Positions 1 through 6,163 of a DNA stretch of 7,429 nt are shown here, piece by piece. Below the pieces are notes generated by a model. The model made no database searches and was not told where the DNA came from. It was given only the letters and a program-made list of their open reading frames with translations. Position 1 is the stretch's first letter; each line of letters starts with the position of its first letter. The position numbers and the translations under genes were made by a program. This stretch comes from Deinococcus sp. (GTDB lineage: Bacteria > Deinococcota > Deinococci > Deinococcales > Deinococcaceae). Where the stretch lies: NCBI RefSeq assembly GCF_018260555.1, contig NZ_JAGLBB010000089.1:1-7429 (forward strand). Reading direction: 5' to 3'.

Positions 1-237
1 CTGTTCCAGGCCGGCACTTCGGAGCGTGGCTTGGTGTTCGCCGGGCAGCATGCCGAGTGCGTGTTCATCAGCGGCCGGGACAAGGCCAGCACCAAGCTGC
101 AGGTGGACAAGGTGCGCGCCAGCGCCGTGGCGGCCGGGCGCAACCCGGACGACGTGCTGAGCGAGATGACGGTCGAGGACTGTAACCGCCTGGCCCAGGA
201 GCACGACCTGCCCCTGCACGCCATTTCCAACCCCTGA
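1..237 (+). CDS. 3' end of a luciferase-like flavin monooxygenase (NtaA/SnaA/DszA type), apparently shortened
   Basis: The window opens in frame with 78 residues of a protein whose start lies upstream. Visible residues 2-25 (FQAGTSERG, then FAGQHAECVFISG) match, from memory of the family, the internal 'QAG-S-G--FA--HAE-VF' block of NtaA/SnaA/DszA-type FMN-dependent monooxygenases. These use reduced flavin and oxygen to oxidise small organic molecules. The following helix, roughly residues 28-52 (KASTKLQVDKVRASAVAAGRN and PDDV), also fits that family. In typical members of about 430-460 residues this block is followed by some 150-200 more residues; here only 26 unfamiliar residues follow (from LSEMTVEDC to HAISNP) before the TGA. 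The protein is therefore either a truncated or rearranged remnant or a short divergent member. It ends 23 bases before the thiolase start, so it could share that transcript. The family call is fairly secure for the first 50 residues; whether it works is unknown. Confidence 0.6.
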   Translation: MFQAGTSERGLVFAGQHAECVFISGRDKASTKLQVDKVRASAVAAGRNPDDVLSEMTVEDCNRLAQEHDLPLHAISNP

Positions 238-260
238 CCCACCCCACTCAAGGAGACACC

Positions 261-1520
261 ATGACCCATACATCCACCACGACCCAAGAGGTCTACATCT
301 ACGACGCCGTGCGCACGCCACGTGGCCGGGGCCGCGCCAACGGTTCACTGCACGAGGTCAAACCCGCGCAACTGGTCGTCGGGCTGCTCGAAGGCCTCAA
401 GGAGCGCAACAACCTCGATACCACGCAGGTGGACGACGTGATTCTGGGCTGCGTCACGCCGCTGATGGAACAGGGCTTCGACATTGCCCGCGTCGCCGTG
501 CTGCTGTCCTCGTGGGACGAGGGGGTGCCGGGCGTGCAGCTCAACCGCTTCTGCTCGTCGGGACTCGAAGCCGTGCAGCAGGCCGCCGGACGCATCCGGA
601 GCGGCTGGGAAAACCTGATCGTGGCGGGCGGCGTGGAAAGCCTGAGCCGCGTGCCGATGGGATCGGACATGGGCGCGTACATGGACCCCATCAGCGCGAT
701 ACACATGCACTTTGTGCCGCAGGGCGTCAGCGCCGACCTGATCGCCACCCTGGAAGACTTCAGCCGTGACGACGTGGACGCCTACGCCCTGGAAAGCCAG
801 AAGCGGGCCGCCGCCGCGCAGAAAGCCGGGCACTTCGAGAAGAGCGTCCTGCCGGTCAAGGACATCAACGGCCTGACCATCCTGGACAGGGACGAGTACC
901 TGCGCCCCGAGACGACGAAAGAGAGCCTGAATGGACTCAAGCCCGCCTTCGCCGACACGGGAGCCGCCGGGTTCGACGCCGTGGCGCAGCTCAAGTACCC
1001 GGAAGTCGAGAGCATCAACCACGTCCACACCGCCGGGAACTCCAGCGGCATCGTGGACGGCGCGGCGCTGATCTTGCTGGGCTCTGAAGAAGCCGGGCGC
1101 AAGCAGAACCTGAAACCGCGCGGGCGCATCGTGAGCATCGGCCGGGTCGGAACCGAACCCACCATCATGCTCACGGGCCCGGTACCCGCCAGCCAGAAGG
1201 CGCTGGCCGCCGCCGGACTGAGCGTCGAGGACATCGACCTGTTCGAGGTGAACGAGGCGTTCGCGGTGGTGCCCATGCAGTTCATGAAGGACCTGAACGT
1301 GCCGCACGACAAGTTGAACGTGAACGGCGGCGCGATTGCGCTGGGGCACCCGCTGGGCGCCACCGGGGCCATCATCATCAACACCGTGCTGGACGAACTG
1401 GAACGGCAGGACAAGCGCTACGGCCTGTGCACCCTGTGCGTGGGCGGCGGCATGGGCAACACGGTCATCATCGAGCGGGTCACGGATTTTACCGCCCCGG
1501 CTAAAGGAGCGGACGCATGA
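261..1520 (+). CDS. fadA: Acetyl-CoA C-acyltransferase (thiolase, FadA-like)
   Basis: This is a 419-residue thiolase, slightly longer than the usual 390-400. It would carry out the last step of beta-oxidation in the cytosol: CoA-dependent cleavage of 3-ketoacyl-CoA to acetyl-CoA and a shortened acyl-CoA. The family's active-site blocks are present in order. They are the nucleophilic Cys98 in NRFCSSGLEAV, Asn260 in TAGNSSGIVDGAA, NEAFAV at 331-336, His363 in GGAIALGHPLGATGA, and the acid/base Cys393 in CVGGGMGN. The N-terminal DAVRTPRGR is also typical. The ATG is supported by AAGGAG at 250-255, five bases upstream. Its stop overlaps the start of the FadB-like gene by four bases (ATGA), which suggests translational coupling and formation of a FadA/FadB trifunctional complex. 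A biosynthetic acetoacetyl-CoA thiolase is possible from the fold alone, but the neighbour argues for degradation. Confidence 0.93.
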   Translation: MTHTSTTTQEVYIYDAVRTPRGRGRANGSLHEVKPAQLVVGLLEGLKERNNLDTTQVDDVILGCVTPLMEQGFDIARVAVLLSSWDEGVPGVQLNRFCSSGLEAVQQAAGRIRSGWENLIVAGGVESLSRVPMGSDMGAYMDPISAIHMHFVPQGVSADLIATLEDFSRDDVDAYALESQKRAAAAQKAGHFEKSVLPVKDINGLTILDRDEYLRPETTKESLNGLKPAFADTGAAGFDAVAQLKYPEVESINHVHTAGNSSGIVDGAALILLGSEEAGRKQNLKPRGRIVSIGRVGTEPTIMLTGPVPASQKALAAAGLSVEDIDLFEVNEAFAVVPMQFMKDLNVPHDKLNVNGGAIALGHPLGATGAIIINTVLDELERQDKRYGLCTLCVGGGMGNTVIIERVTDFTAPAKGADA

Positions 1521-3667
1521 GCAACCACGTTGAATACGTAAAAGACGGCGACGTCGCCACCCTGACCATGAACTGGCCCGGGGCCGTCAACCTGATGGAC
1601 ACCAGCTTCATTCCCAGTTTCCGGGAAGCGCTGGATAAGCTGGAGGCCGACAAGGACAGCGTCAAGGGTGCCGTGTTGCGCTCGGCAAAGCCTACGTTCT
1701 TCGCGGGCGGCGACCTGAACATGTTCATGGCCGCCAAAAAAGAGCAGACGCAGGAACTCTTCGACATGGTCGAGGGCATCAAGGCGCAGCTGCGGCGCAT
1801 CGAGAAGCTGGGCAAACCCGTGGTGGCCGTTATCGAAGGTGCGGCGCTGGGCGGCGGCTTCGAGGTAGCGCTGGCCTGCCATCACCGCGTGGTGCTGGAC
1901 AGCCCCAAAATCCAGCTCGGTCTGCCTGAAGTCACGCTGGGCCTGCTGCCCGGTGGCGGCGGCGTGACCCGCATGGTCAGGCACCTGGGCGTGCAGGCCG
2001 CTGGCCCCTACCTGATGGAAGGCAAGCTGATGCGGCCCGCCGACCTGGCGAAGCTGGGCCTGGCCGAACTGGCCCCAGATAGCGAGGCCGCGACCCGGCA
2101 GGCGCTGGCCTGGATAGACGCCAACCCGGCCCCGGTGCAGCCCTGGGACGTGAAGGGCCACCGGATTCCCGGCGGCAGGGCGTACAGCCCGCAGCTGGCG
2201 CAGGTGCAGACAGTCGCCCCGGCCATGCTGATCGCCAAGACCAAGGGCACCATGCCCGCCCCCGCGGCCGTGCTGGGCTGCGCGGTGGAAGGCGCGGCGG
2301 TGGATTTCGACACGGCGCTGCGCATCGAGTCGCGCTACCTGACCTACCTGGCGCTGCATCAGGTGAGCCGCAACATGATCGGCACGCTGTTCACGGGCCT
2401 CAATGAAATCAAGGGCGGCGCGGCGCGGCCCAAGGACATCCCCCGGTTCAAGGTGCAGAAACTGGGCATTCTGGGCGCAGGCATGATGGGCGCAGGTATC
2501 GCCTACAGCGCGGCGACCAAGGGCATCGAAGTGGTGCTGCTCGATACTGCCCAGGACCGGGCCGACAAGGGCAAGGCGTACAGTGAAAACCTGCTCGACA
2601 AGGGCATCAAGCGCGGCAAGGTCACCGAGGAACGCAAGGCCGAGACGCTGGGCCGCATCAAAGCGACCACCAGTTACGACGACCTGGAGGGCTGCGACCT
2701 GATCATCGAGGCGGTCTTCGAGGACCCCGACATCAAGGCCGACGTGACCAAGAAGGCCGAGCCCAAGCTGCGTCCCGGCGGGCTGTTCTCGTCGAACACC
2801 AGCACCATTCCGATCACCGACCTGGCCCGTTCCAGCGCCCACCCCGAGCGGTTCATCGGCCTGCATTTCTTCAGCCCGGTGGACAAGATGCCCCTGATTG
2901 AAATCATCAAGGGCAAGGAAACCGGTCCAGAGGCCGTGGCGCAGGCGCTGGACTTTGCCGCGCAGATCGGCAAGACGCCGATTGTGGTCAGCGACGCCCG
3001 TGGTTTTTACACCTCGCGCGTGTTCGGCCAGTACGTCAACGAGGGCGCGGCCATGCTGGCCGAGGGGATTCCGGCGGCCGTCATCGAGAACGCCGCGCTG
3101 CAAGCCGGGATGCCTGTCGGCCCGCTGGCGGTGCTGGACGAGGTGACGCTGACCCTGCCCCTGCACGTCGAGGCGTCGGCCAAGAAAGCGGGGGTCGCCC
3201 CCACTGAGCGCCACCCCGGCATGGCCGTACTGGAGAAACTGGTGGAACTGGGCCGCAGTGGCCGCAGCCAGGGCCAGGGCTTCTACGACTACCCGCAGGG
3301 CCAGCCCAAGCGGCTGTGGAGCGGCCTGAAAGACCTGTACCCCCAGAAAGCGCGCGGTGAGTACGACATGCAGGAGCTGCGTGACCGCTTCCTGTACGCG
3401 CAGGCCGTGGACGCCGCGCACGTCGCCGACCAGGGCACCCTGACCGAAGCCCGCGAGCTGAACATCGGCAGCATCATGGGCCTGGGATTCCCGGTGTGGA
3501 CCGGCGGAGCGCACCAGTTCATCGAGCAGACCGGACGGGAAAACTTCGTGGCCCGCGCCCGTGAACTGGCCGCCAAGCACGGCCCCCGCTTCGAGCCGCC
3601 CGCCAGCCTGAGCGCCGCGCCGGGAGTCGACCTCTCGGGCGGCATGTACAGCGGACTGCCCAACTAA
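1517..3667 (+). CDS. fadB: Fused enoyl-CoA hydratase / 3-hydroxyacyl-CoA dehydrogenase (FadB/FadJ-like alpha subunit)
   Basis: This 716-residue multifunctional beta-oxidation enzyme is close to the length of E. coli FadJ and FadB. Residues 1 to about 190 form a crotonase domain. AGGDL (63-67) and GAALGGG (108-114) build the oxyanion hole, and Glu116 and Glu138 match the two catalytic glutamates. Residues from about 310 to 495 form the NAD-binding dehydrogenase domain, with GAGMMGAG at 320-327 and Asp343 at the end of the second strand, which favours NAD over NADP. Asn427 (SSNTST), His450 (GLHFFSP) and Glu462 are the dehydrogenase active-site residues, with His and Glu at the usual 12-residue spacing. 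The rest is the helical C-terminal domain, which appears duplicated as in FadB. All catalytic residues are intact. It would turn 2-enoyl-CoA into 3-ketoacyl-CoA and hand it to the thiolase encoded just upstream. AAAGGAG at 1503-1509, seven bases before the ATG, supports the start. Sequence alone does not decide between FadB and FadJ. Confidence 0.93.
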   Translation: MSNHVEYVKDGDVATLTMNWPGAVNLMDTSFIPSFREALDKLEADKDSVKGAVLRSAKPTFFAGGDLNMFMAAKKEQTQELFDMVEGIKAQLRRIEKLGKPVVAVIEGAALGGGFEVALACHHRVVLDSPKIQLGLPEVTLGLLPGGGGVTRMVRHLGVQAAGPYLMEGKLMRPADLAKLGLAELAPDSEAATRQALAWIDANPAPVQPWDVKGHRIPGGRAYSPQLAQVQTVAPAMLIAKTKGTMPAPAAVLGCAVEGAAVDFDTALRIESRYLTYLALHQVSRNMIGTLFTGLNEIKGGAARPKDIPRFKVQKLGILGAGMMGAGIAYSAATKGIEVVLLDTAQDRADKGKAYSENLLDKGIKRGKVTEERKAETLGRIKATTSYDDLEGCDLIIEAVFEDPDIKADVTKKAEPKLRPGGLFSSNTSTIPITDLARSSAHPERFIGLHFFSPVDKMPLIEIIKGKETGPEAVAQALDFAAQIGKTPIVVSDARGFYTSRVFGQYVNEGAAMLAEGIPAAVIENAALQAGMPVGPLAVLDEVTLTLPLHVEASAKKAGVAPTERHPGMAVLEKLVELGRSGRSQGQGFYDYPQGQPKRLWSGLKDLYPQKARGEYDMQELRDRFLYAQAVDAAHVADQGTLTEARELNIGSIMGLGFPVWTGGAHQFIEQTGRENFVARARELAAKHGPRFEPPASLSAAPGVDLSGGMYSGLPN

Positions 3668-3681
3668 AGCCAACAACAAAA

Positions 3682-3714
3682 AGGCCGCGCTTTTGCTGCG
3701 GCCTCCACTTTTTT
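3682..3714 (+). terminator. Rho-independent terminator after the fadA-fadB pair
   Basis: A perfect 7-bp GC-rich stem pairs AGGCCGC (3682-3688) with GCGGCCT (3698-3704). The loop can be tightened by two more G-C pairs (3689-3690 with 3695-3696) around TTTT, leaving one bulged T. A run of six T follows at 3709-3714, four bases after the stem, with more pyrimidine-rich sequence behind it. It lies 14 bases after the fadB stop. The A run at 3678-3682 could give weak activity on the opposite strand, but no convincing minus-strand gene uses it. The four-base gap before the T run makes it slightly imperfect, so some read-through into the ligase gene is possible. Confidence 0.85.
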
Positions 3715-3730
3715 CTTCTCGCCTATATTC

Positions 3731-3736
3731 GGAGGT
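3731..3736 (+). promoter_or_regulatory. Ribosome binding site of the first acyl-CoA ligase
   Basis: GGAGGT is a near-complete Shine-Dalgarno core. It lies six bases before the ATG at 3743 and nine before the adjoining in-frame ATG at 3746. Either ATG could be used, changing the protein by one residue. The strength of the site fits a gene at the head of its own unit just after a terminator. Confidence 0.75.
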
Positions 3737-3742
3737 CTCCCT

Positions 3743-5392
3743 ATGATGGACGTTCACCTCACCACCCAGGCGCTGCTGCCGCGCTGCCTGCAACTGTTTC
3801 CGCAGCAAACCGTCACCTCGCTGCTCGTGGGCGGGCAGGACGCAGCGGGAAAGCCCGTGCCTGTCAAGCACCACACCACCTACCGTGAAGTAGCCCAGCG
3901 TGCGGCGCAGCTTGCGGGGGCGCTCAGCGGCGCCGGCGTGCAGGCTGGCGACCGGGTAGCGACACTAGCGGTCAACTCCTTTTACCACCTAGAAGCGTAC
4001 CTGGGCATTCCCAGCATGGGCGCGGTTATTCATACGCTTAATATCCGGCTGCCCGTGGAGCAACTGGTCTGGATTCTGAACGATTCGGGTGCAACAGTGC
4101 TGCTGCTTGACCCCATGTTCCTGCCGATGCTGCCAGCCTTCCAGGCGAATTGCCCAGCGCTCAGAACGGTAGTGGTGTTCGGAGCGCAGGCTCCCGCCGG
4201 GCTAAGGGCCTACGAGGACTTCATCGCACCTCACCCCGTAACCTACCCCTGGCCCGAACTGGATGAAAAGGCGGGCGCCATGCTGTGCTACACCTCAGGC
4301 ACCACCGGCAACCCCAAGGGCGTGCTGTACACCCACCGCTCGCTGATGCTGCACGCGCTGGCCGGCGGCAGCCGCGACGCGTTCAACGTGGGGGAGGGGG
4401 ACGTGGTGTACCCTATCGTGCCGATGTTCCACGCCAACGCCTGGGGTGCGCCGCACATCGCGCTGATGTTCGGGGCGTCCCTGGTGTTTACCGGCATCTT
4501 CAACGACGGCAAGACGGTGGCGCAGACGCTGGAAACGGAAAAAGTGACGTTCTGCCTGGGTGTGGTCACCGTGATGCTGGGCCTGCTCGAAGAACTCGAC
4601 CGGGCACAGGAGGAAAGCCGCAACTACGACCTGTCCCACCTGCGCAAAGTCGGCTGCGGCGGCACGGCCGTGCCCGACGCGCTGATGCGGGCGTTCCACT
4701 GGCGGCACGGCGTTCACGTGATGCAGGCGTGGGGCATGACCGAAACCAGCCCGCTGGCGACGTGCAGCAACGTGCCCGCAGGCATTGATCCCGTCAGCGA
4801 GGAGGGCTTTTCTCACCGCAGCAAGCAGGGCCGCGTGGTGCCCTTTGTCGAGGTTGACCTGATCGACGACGACGGCAAGGATGTGGCGCATGACGGCGAG
4901 ACGATGGGCCGCCTGCTCGTGCGTGGCCCCTGGGTGGTGGGCGAATACTACAAGCGGGGACGCACGAGCGACTTTGTCGAGCGCGGCGGCAAACTGTGGC
5001 TGGATACCGGCGACATTGCCACCCTTTCTGCGGGCGGCGAGATGTGGGTGCAAGACCGCGCCAAGTACCTCGTGAAGTCGGGCGGCGAGTGGATTTCCTC
5101 GGCAGAAGTGGAAAACGCGCTGATGGGCCACCCGCATGTAGCGGCGGCTGTAGTCGTGGCCGTACCGCACGACAAGTGGACTGAGCGCCCGCTGGCCCTA
5201 GTGATTCCCAGAGGTGAGGCGCCCGACCCCGCCGCCCTGCGCGAATACCTCGCTAGCTACGTCGCCAAGTGGTGGATTCCCGACGACTTCGTGATGGTGC
5301 AGGAGCTTCCCATTGGCGCGACGGGCAAGTACCTCAAGCGCGAAATCCGTGAGCAGTACAAAGGTCATCAGTGGACAGGAGGACAGGCATGA
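3743..5392 (+). CDS. fadD: Long-chain fatty acyl-CoA ligase (AMP-forming), Thermus ttLC-FACS / FadD-like
   Basis: This 549-residue ANL-superfamily ligase would activate a fatty acid with ATP and CoA through an acyl-adenylate, feeding beta-oxidation. The phosphate-binding loop is YTSGTTGNPKG (183-193). The adenine/AMP motif is QAWGMTETSP (328-337), and DTGD (421-424) binds the ribose. The hinge is DRAKYL (438-443), followed by KSGGEWISSAEVENALMGHP. The catalytic lysine is Lys529 in PIGATGKYLKR. The PMFHANAW block (227-234) places Trp234 where the T. thermophilus enzyme has the tryptophan that gates its fatty-acid tunnel, and length and many blocks agree with that 541-residue protein. Related ligases such as DmdB (methylmercaptopropionate) share this architecture, so chain length is not certain. 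No signal peptide or membrane segment is evident. The gene uses CTA and AGA codons more than the fadA/fadB genes seem to. Its TGA overlaps the next start by four bases. Confidence 0.92.
   Translation: MMDVHLTTQALLPRCLQLFPQQTVTSLLVGGQDAAGKPVPVKHHTTYREVAQRAAQLAGALSGAGVQAGDRVATLAVNSFYHLEAYLGIPSMGAVIHTLNIRLPVEQLVWILNDSGATVLLLDPMFLPMLPAFQANCPALRTVVVFGAQAPAGLRAYEDFIAPHPVTYPWPELDEKAGAMLCYTSGTTGNPKGVLYTHRSLMLHALAGGSRDAFNVGEGDVVYPIVPMFHANAWGAPHIALMFGASLVFTGIFNDGKTVAQTLETEKVTFCLGVVTVMLGLLEELDRAQEESRNYDLSHLRKVGCGGTAVPDALMRAFHWRHGVHVMQAWGMTETSPLATCSNVPAGIDPVSEEGFSHRSKQGRVVPFVEVDLIDDDGKDVAHDGETMGRLLVRGPWVVGEYYKRGRTSDFVERGGKLWLDTGDIATLSAGGEMWVQDRAKYLVKSGGEWISSAEVENALMGHPHVAAAVVVAVPHDKWTERPLALVIPRGEAPDPAALREYLASYVAKWWIPDDFVMVQELPIGATGKYLKREIREQYKGHQWTGGQA
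5377..5382 (+). promoter_or_regulatory. Ribosome binding site that fixes the SDR start
   Basis: AGGAGG lies inside the last codons of the ligase gene, six bases before the ATG at 5389. It favours this ATG over the in-frame GTG at 5371, which has no comparable site and would place the Shine-Dalgarno sequence inside the coding region. Initiation here, overlapping the ligase stop, points to translational coupling. Confidence 0.8.
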
Positions 5393-6144
5393 ACGTTCAG
5401 GGCAAAGCTATTCTGGTCACCGGGGGCGCCTCGGGTCTCGGCGCCGCCACCGCTCACATGATTGCCGGGCGTGGTGGGCACCCGATCATCCTTGACCGTC
5501 AGGACGCAGCCGAGATGGCGGGTCAACTCGGCGGGCTGGCCTTTACCGCCGACGTGAGCAGCGAAAGTGACGTGCAGGCGGCCATTGACGGGGCGCGGGA
5601 ACGCTTCGGGGCCATTCACGGCGCGGTCAATTGTGCGGGCATCGGCAACGCGGCCGTCACTGCCGGAAAAAAAGGCCCCTTCCCGCTGGAACTGTTCGAG
5701 CGGGTCATCCGGGTCAATCTGATCGGCACGTTCAACGTGATTCGCCTCGCGGCCCAGGCCATGCTGGAGAACGAACCCGGCGAGGGCGGCGAGCGCGGCG
5801 TCATCGTGAATACGGCGTCTGTCGCGGCCTATGACGGTCAGATCGGACAGGCGGCGTACTCGGCCAGTAAGGGCGGCGTGGTCGGCATGACCCTGCCGAT
5901 TGCCCGCGACCTGGCCCGCAGCGGCGTCCGGGTGATGACCATTGCGCCGGGGCTGTTCCTCACGCCGATGCTCCAGGGTCTGCCGCAGGAAGCGCAGGAC
6001 TCGCTGGGGGCGCAGGTGCCGTTTCCCAGCCGCCTGGGCGTCCCCGACGAGTACGCCGCGCTGGTGGCGCACATCTTTGAAAACCAGATGCTGAACGGCG
6101 AAACCATCCGCCTGGACGGGGCCATCAGAATGGCTCCCCGTTGA
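5389..6144 (+). CDS. SDR-family dehydrogenase, resembling 3-hydroxyacyl-CoA dehydrogenase type 2 (HSD17B10-like)
   Basis: This 251-residue classical short-chain dehydrogenase/reductase has TGGASGLG (11-18) for the dinucleotide. Asp36 at the end of the second strand favours NAD(H), and Asp55 contacts the adenine. NCAG is at 81-84. The catalytic tetrad is complete: Asn110, Ser144, Tyr157 and Lys161 (YSASK). The stretch NTASVAAYDGQIGQAAYSAS (141-160) followed by KGG, and later APGLFLTPML, closely resembles type 2 3-hydroxyacyl-CoA dehydrogenases. Those enzymes oxidise short and branched 3-hydroxyacyl-CoA, such as 2-methyl-3-hydroxybutyryl-CoA in isoleucine breakdown, as well as some steroids and alcohols. 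The sequence supports an NAD-dependent oxidation of a CoA-linked hydroxyl, but the exact substrate is inference. It overlaps the upstream ligase stop by ATGA and is followed 19 bases later by a second ligase, so it is probably co-transcribed with both. A generic FabG-like reductase is the main alternative. Confidence 0.85.
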   Translation: MNVQGKAILVTGGASGLGAATAHMIAGRGGHPIILDRQDAAEMAGQLGGLAFTADVSSESDVQAAIDGARERFGAIHGAVNCAGIGNAAVTAGKKGPFPLELFERVIRVNLIGTFNVIRLAAQAMLENEPGEGGERGVIVNTASVAAYDGQIGQAAYSASKGGVVGMTLPIARDLARSGVRVMTIAPGLFLTPMLQGLPQEAQDSLGAQVPFPSRLGVPDEYAALVAHIFENQMLNGETIRLDGAIRMAPR

Positions 6145-6163
6145 CCCCTACAGGAGAACCGAC

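Noticed and set aside
345..1349. A 334-codon minus-strand open frame opposite the thiolase
   Set aside because: It is an antisense shadow of a well-supported gene, with biased composition and no domain.
3724..3729. TATATT as a -10 promoter element for the ligase unit
   Set aside because: Transcription would begin inside or just after the ribosome binding site, and the nearest TTG-type -35 (TTGCTG, 3693-3698) lies 25 bases away inside the terminator hairpin. It is not strong enough to list as a feature.
1418..3874. An 818-codon open frame on the minus strand that covers all of fadB
   Set aside because: It lies opposite a gene with every catalytic motif intact. Its translation is a His/Gln/Arg/Ala/Gly-rich low-complexity mix with no recognisable domain, and such long antisense frames are expected in high-GC DNA with strong third-position bias.
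5371..5373. In-frame GTG as the SDR start
   Set aside because: The ATG at 5389 has an AGGAGG six bases upstream and gives the normal SDR N-terminus (MNVQGKAILVTGG); the GTG start would add six residues that read through that site.
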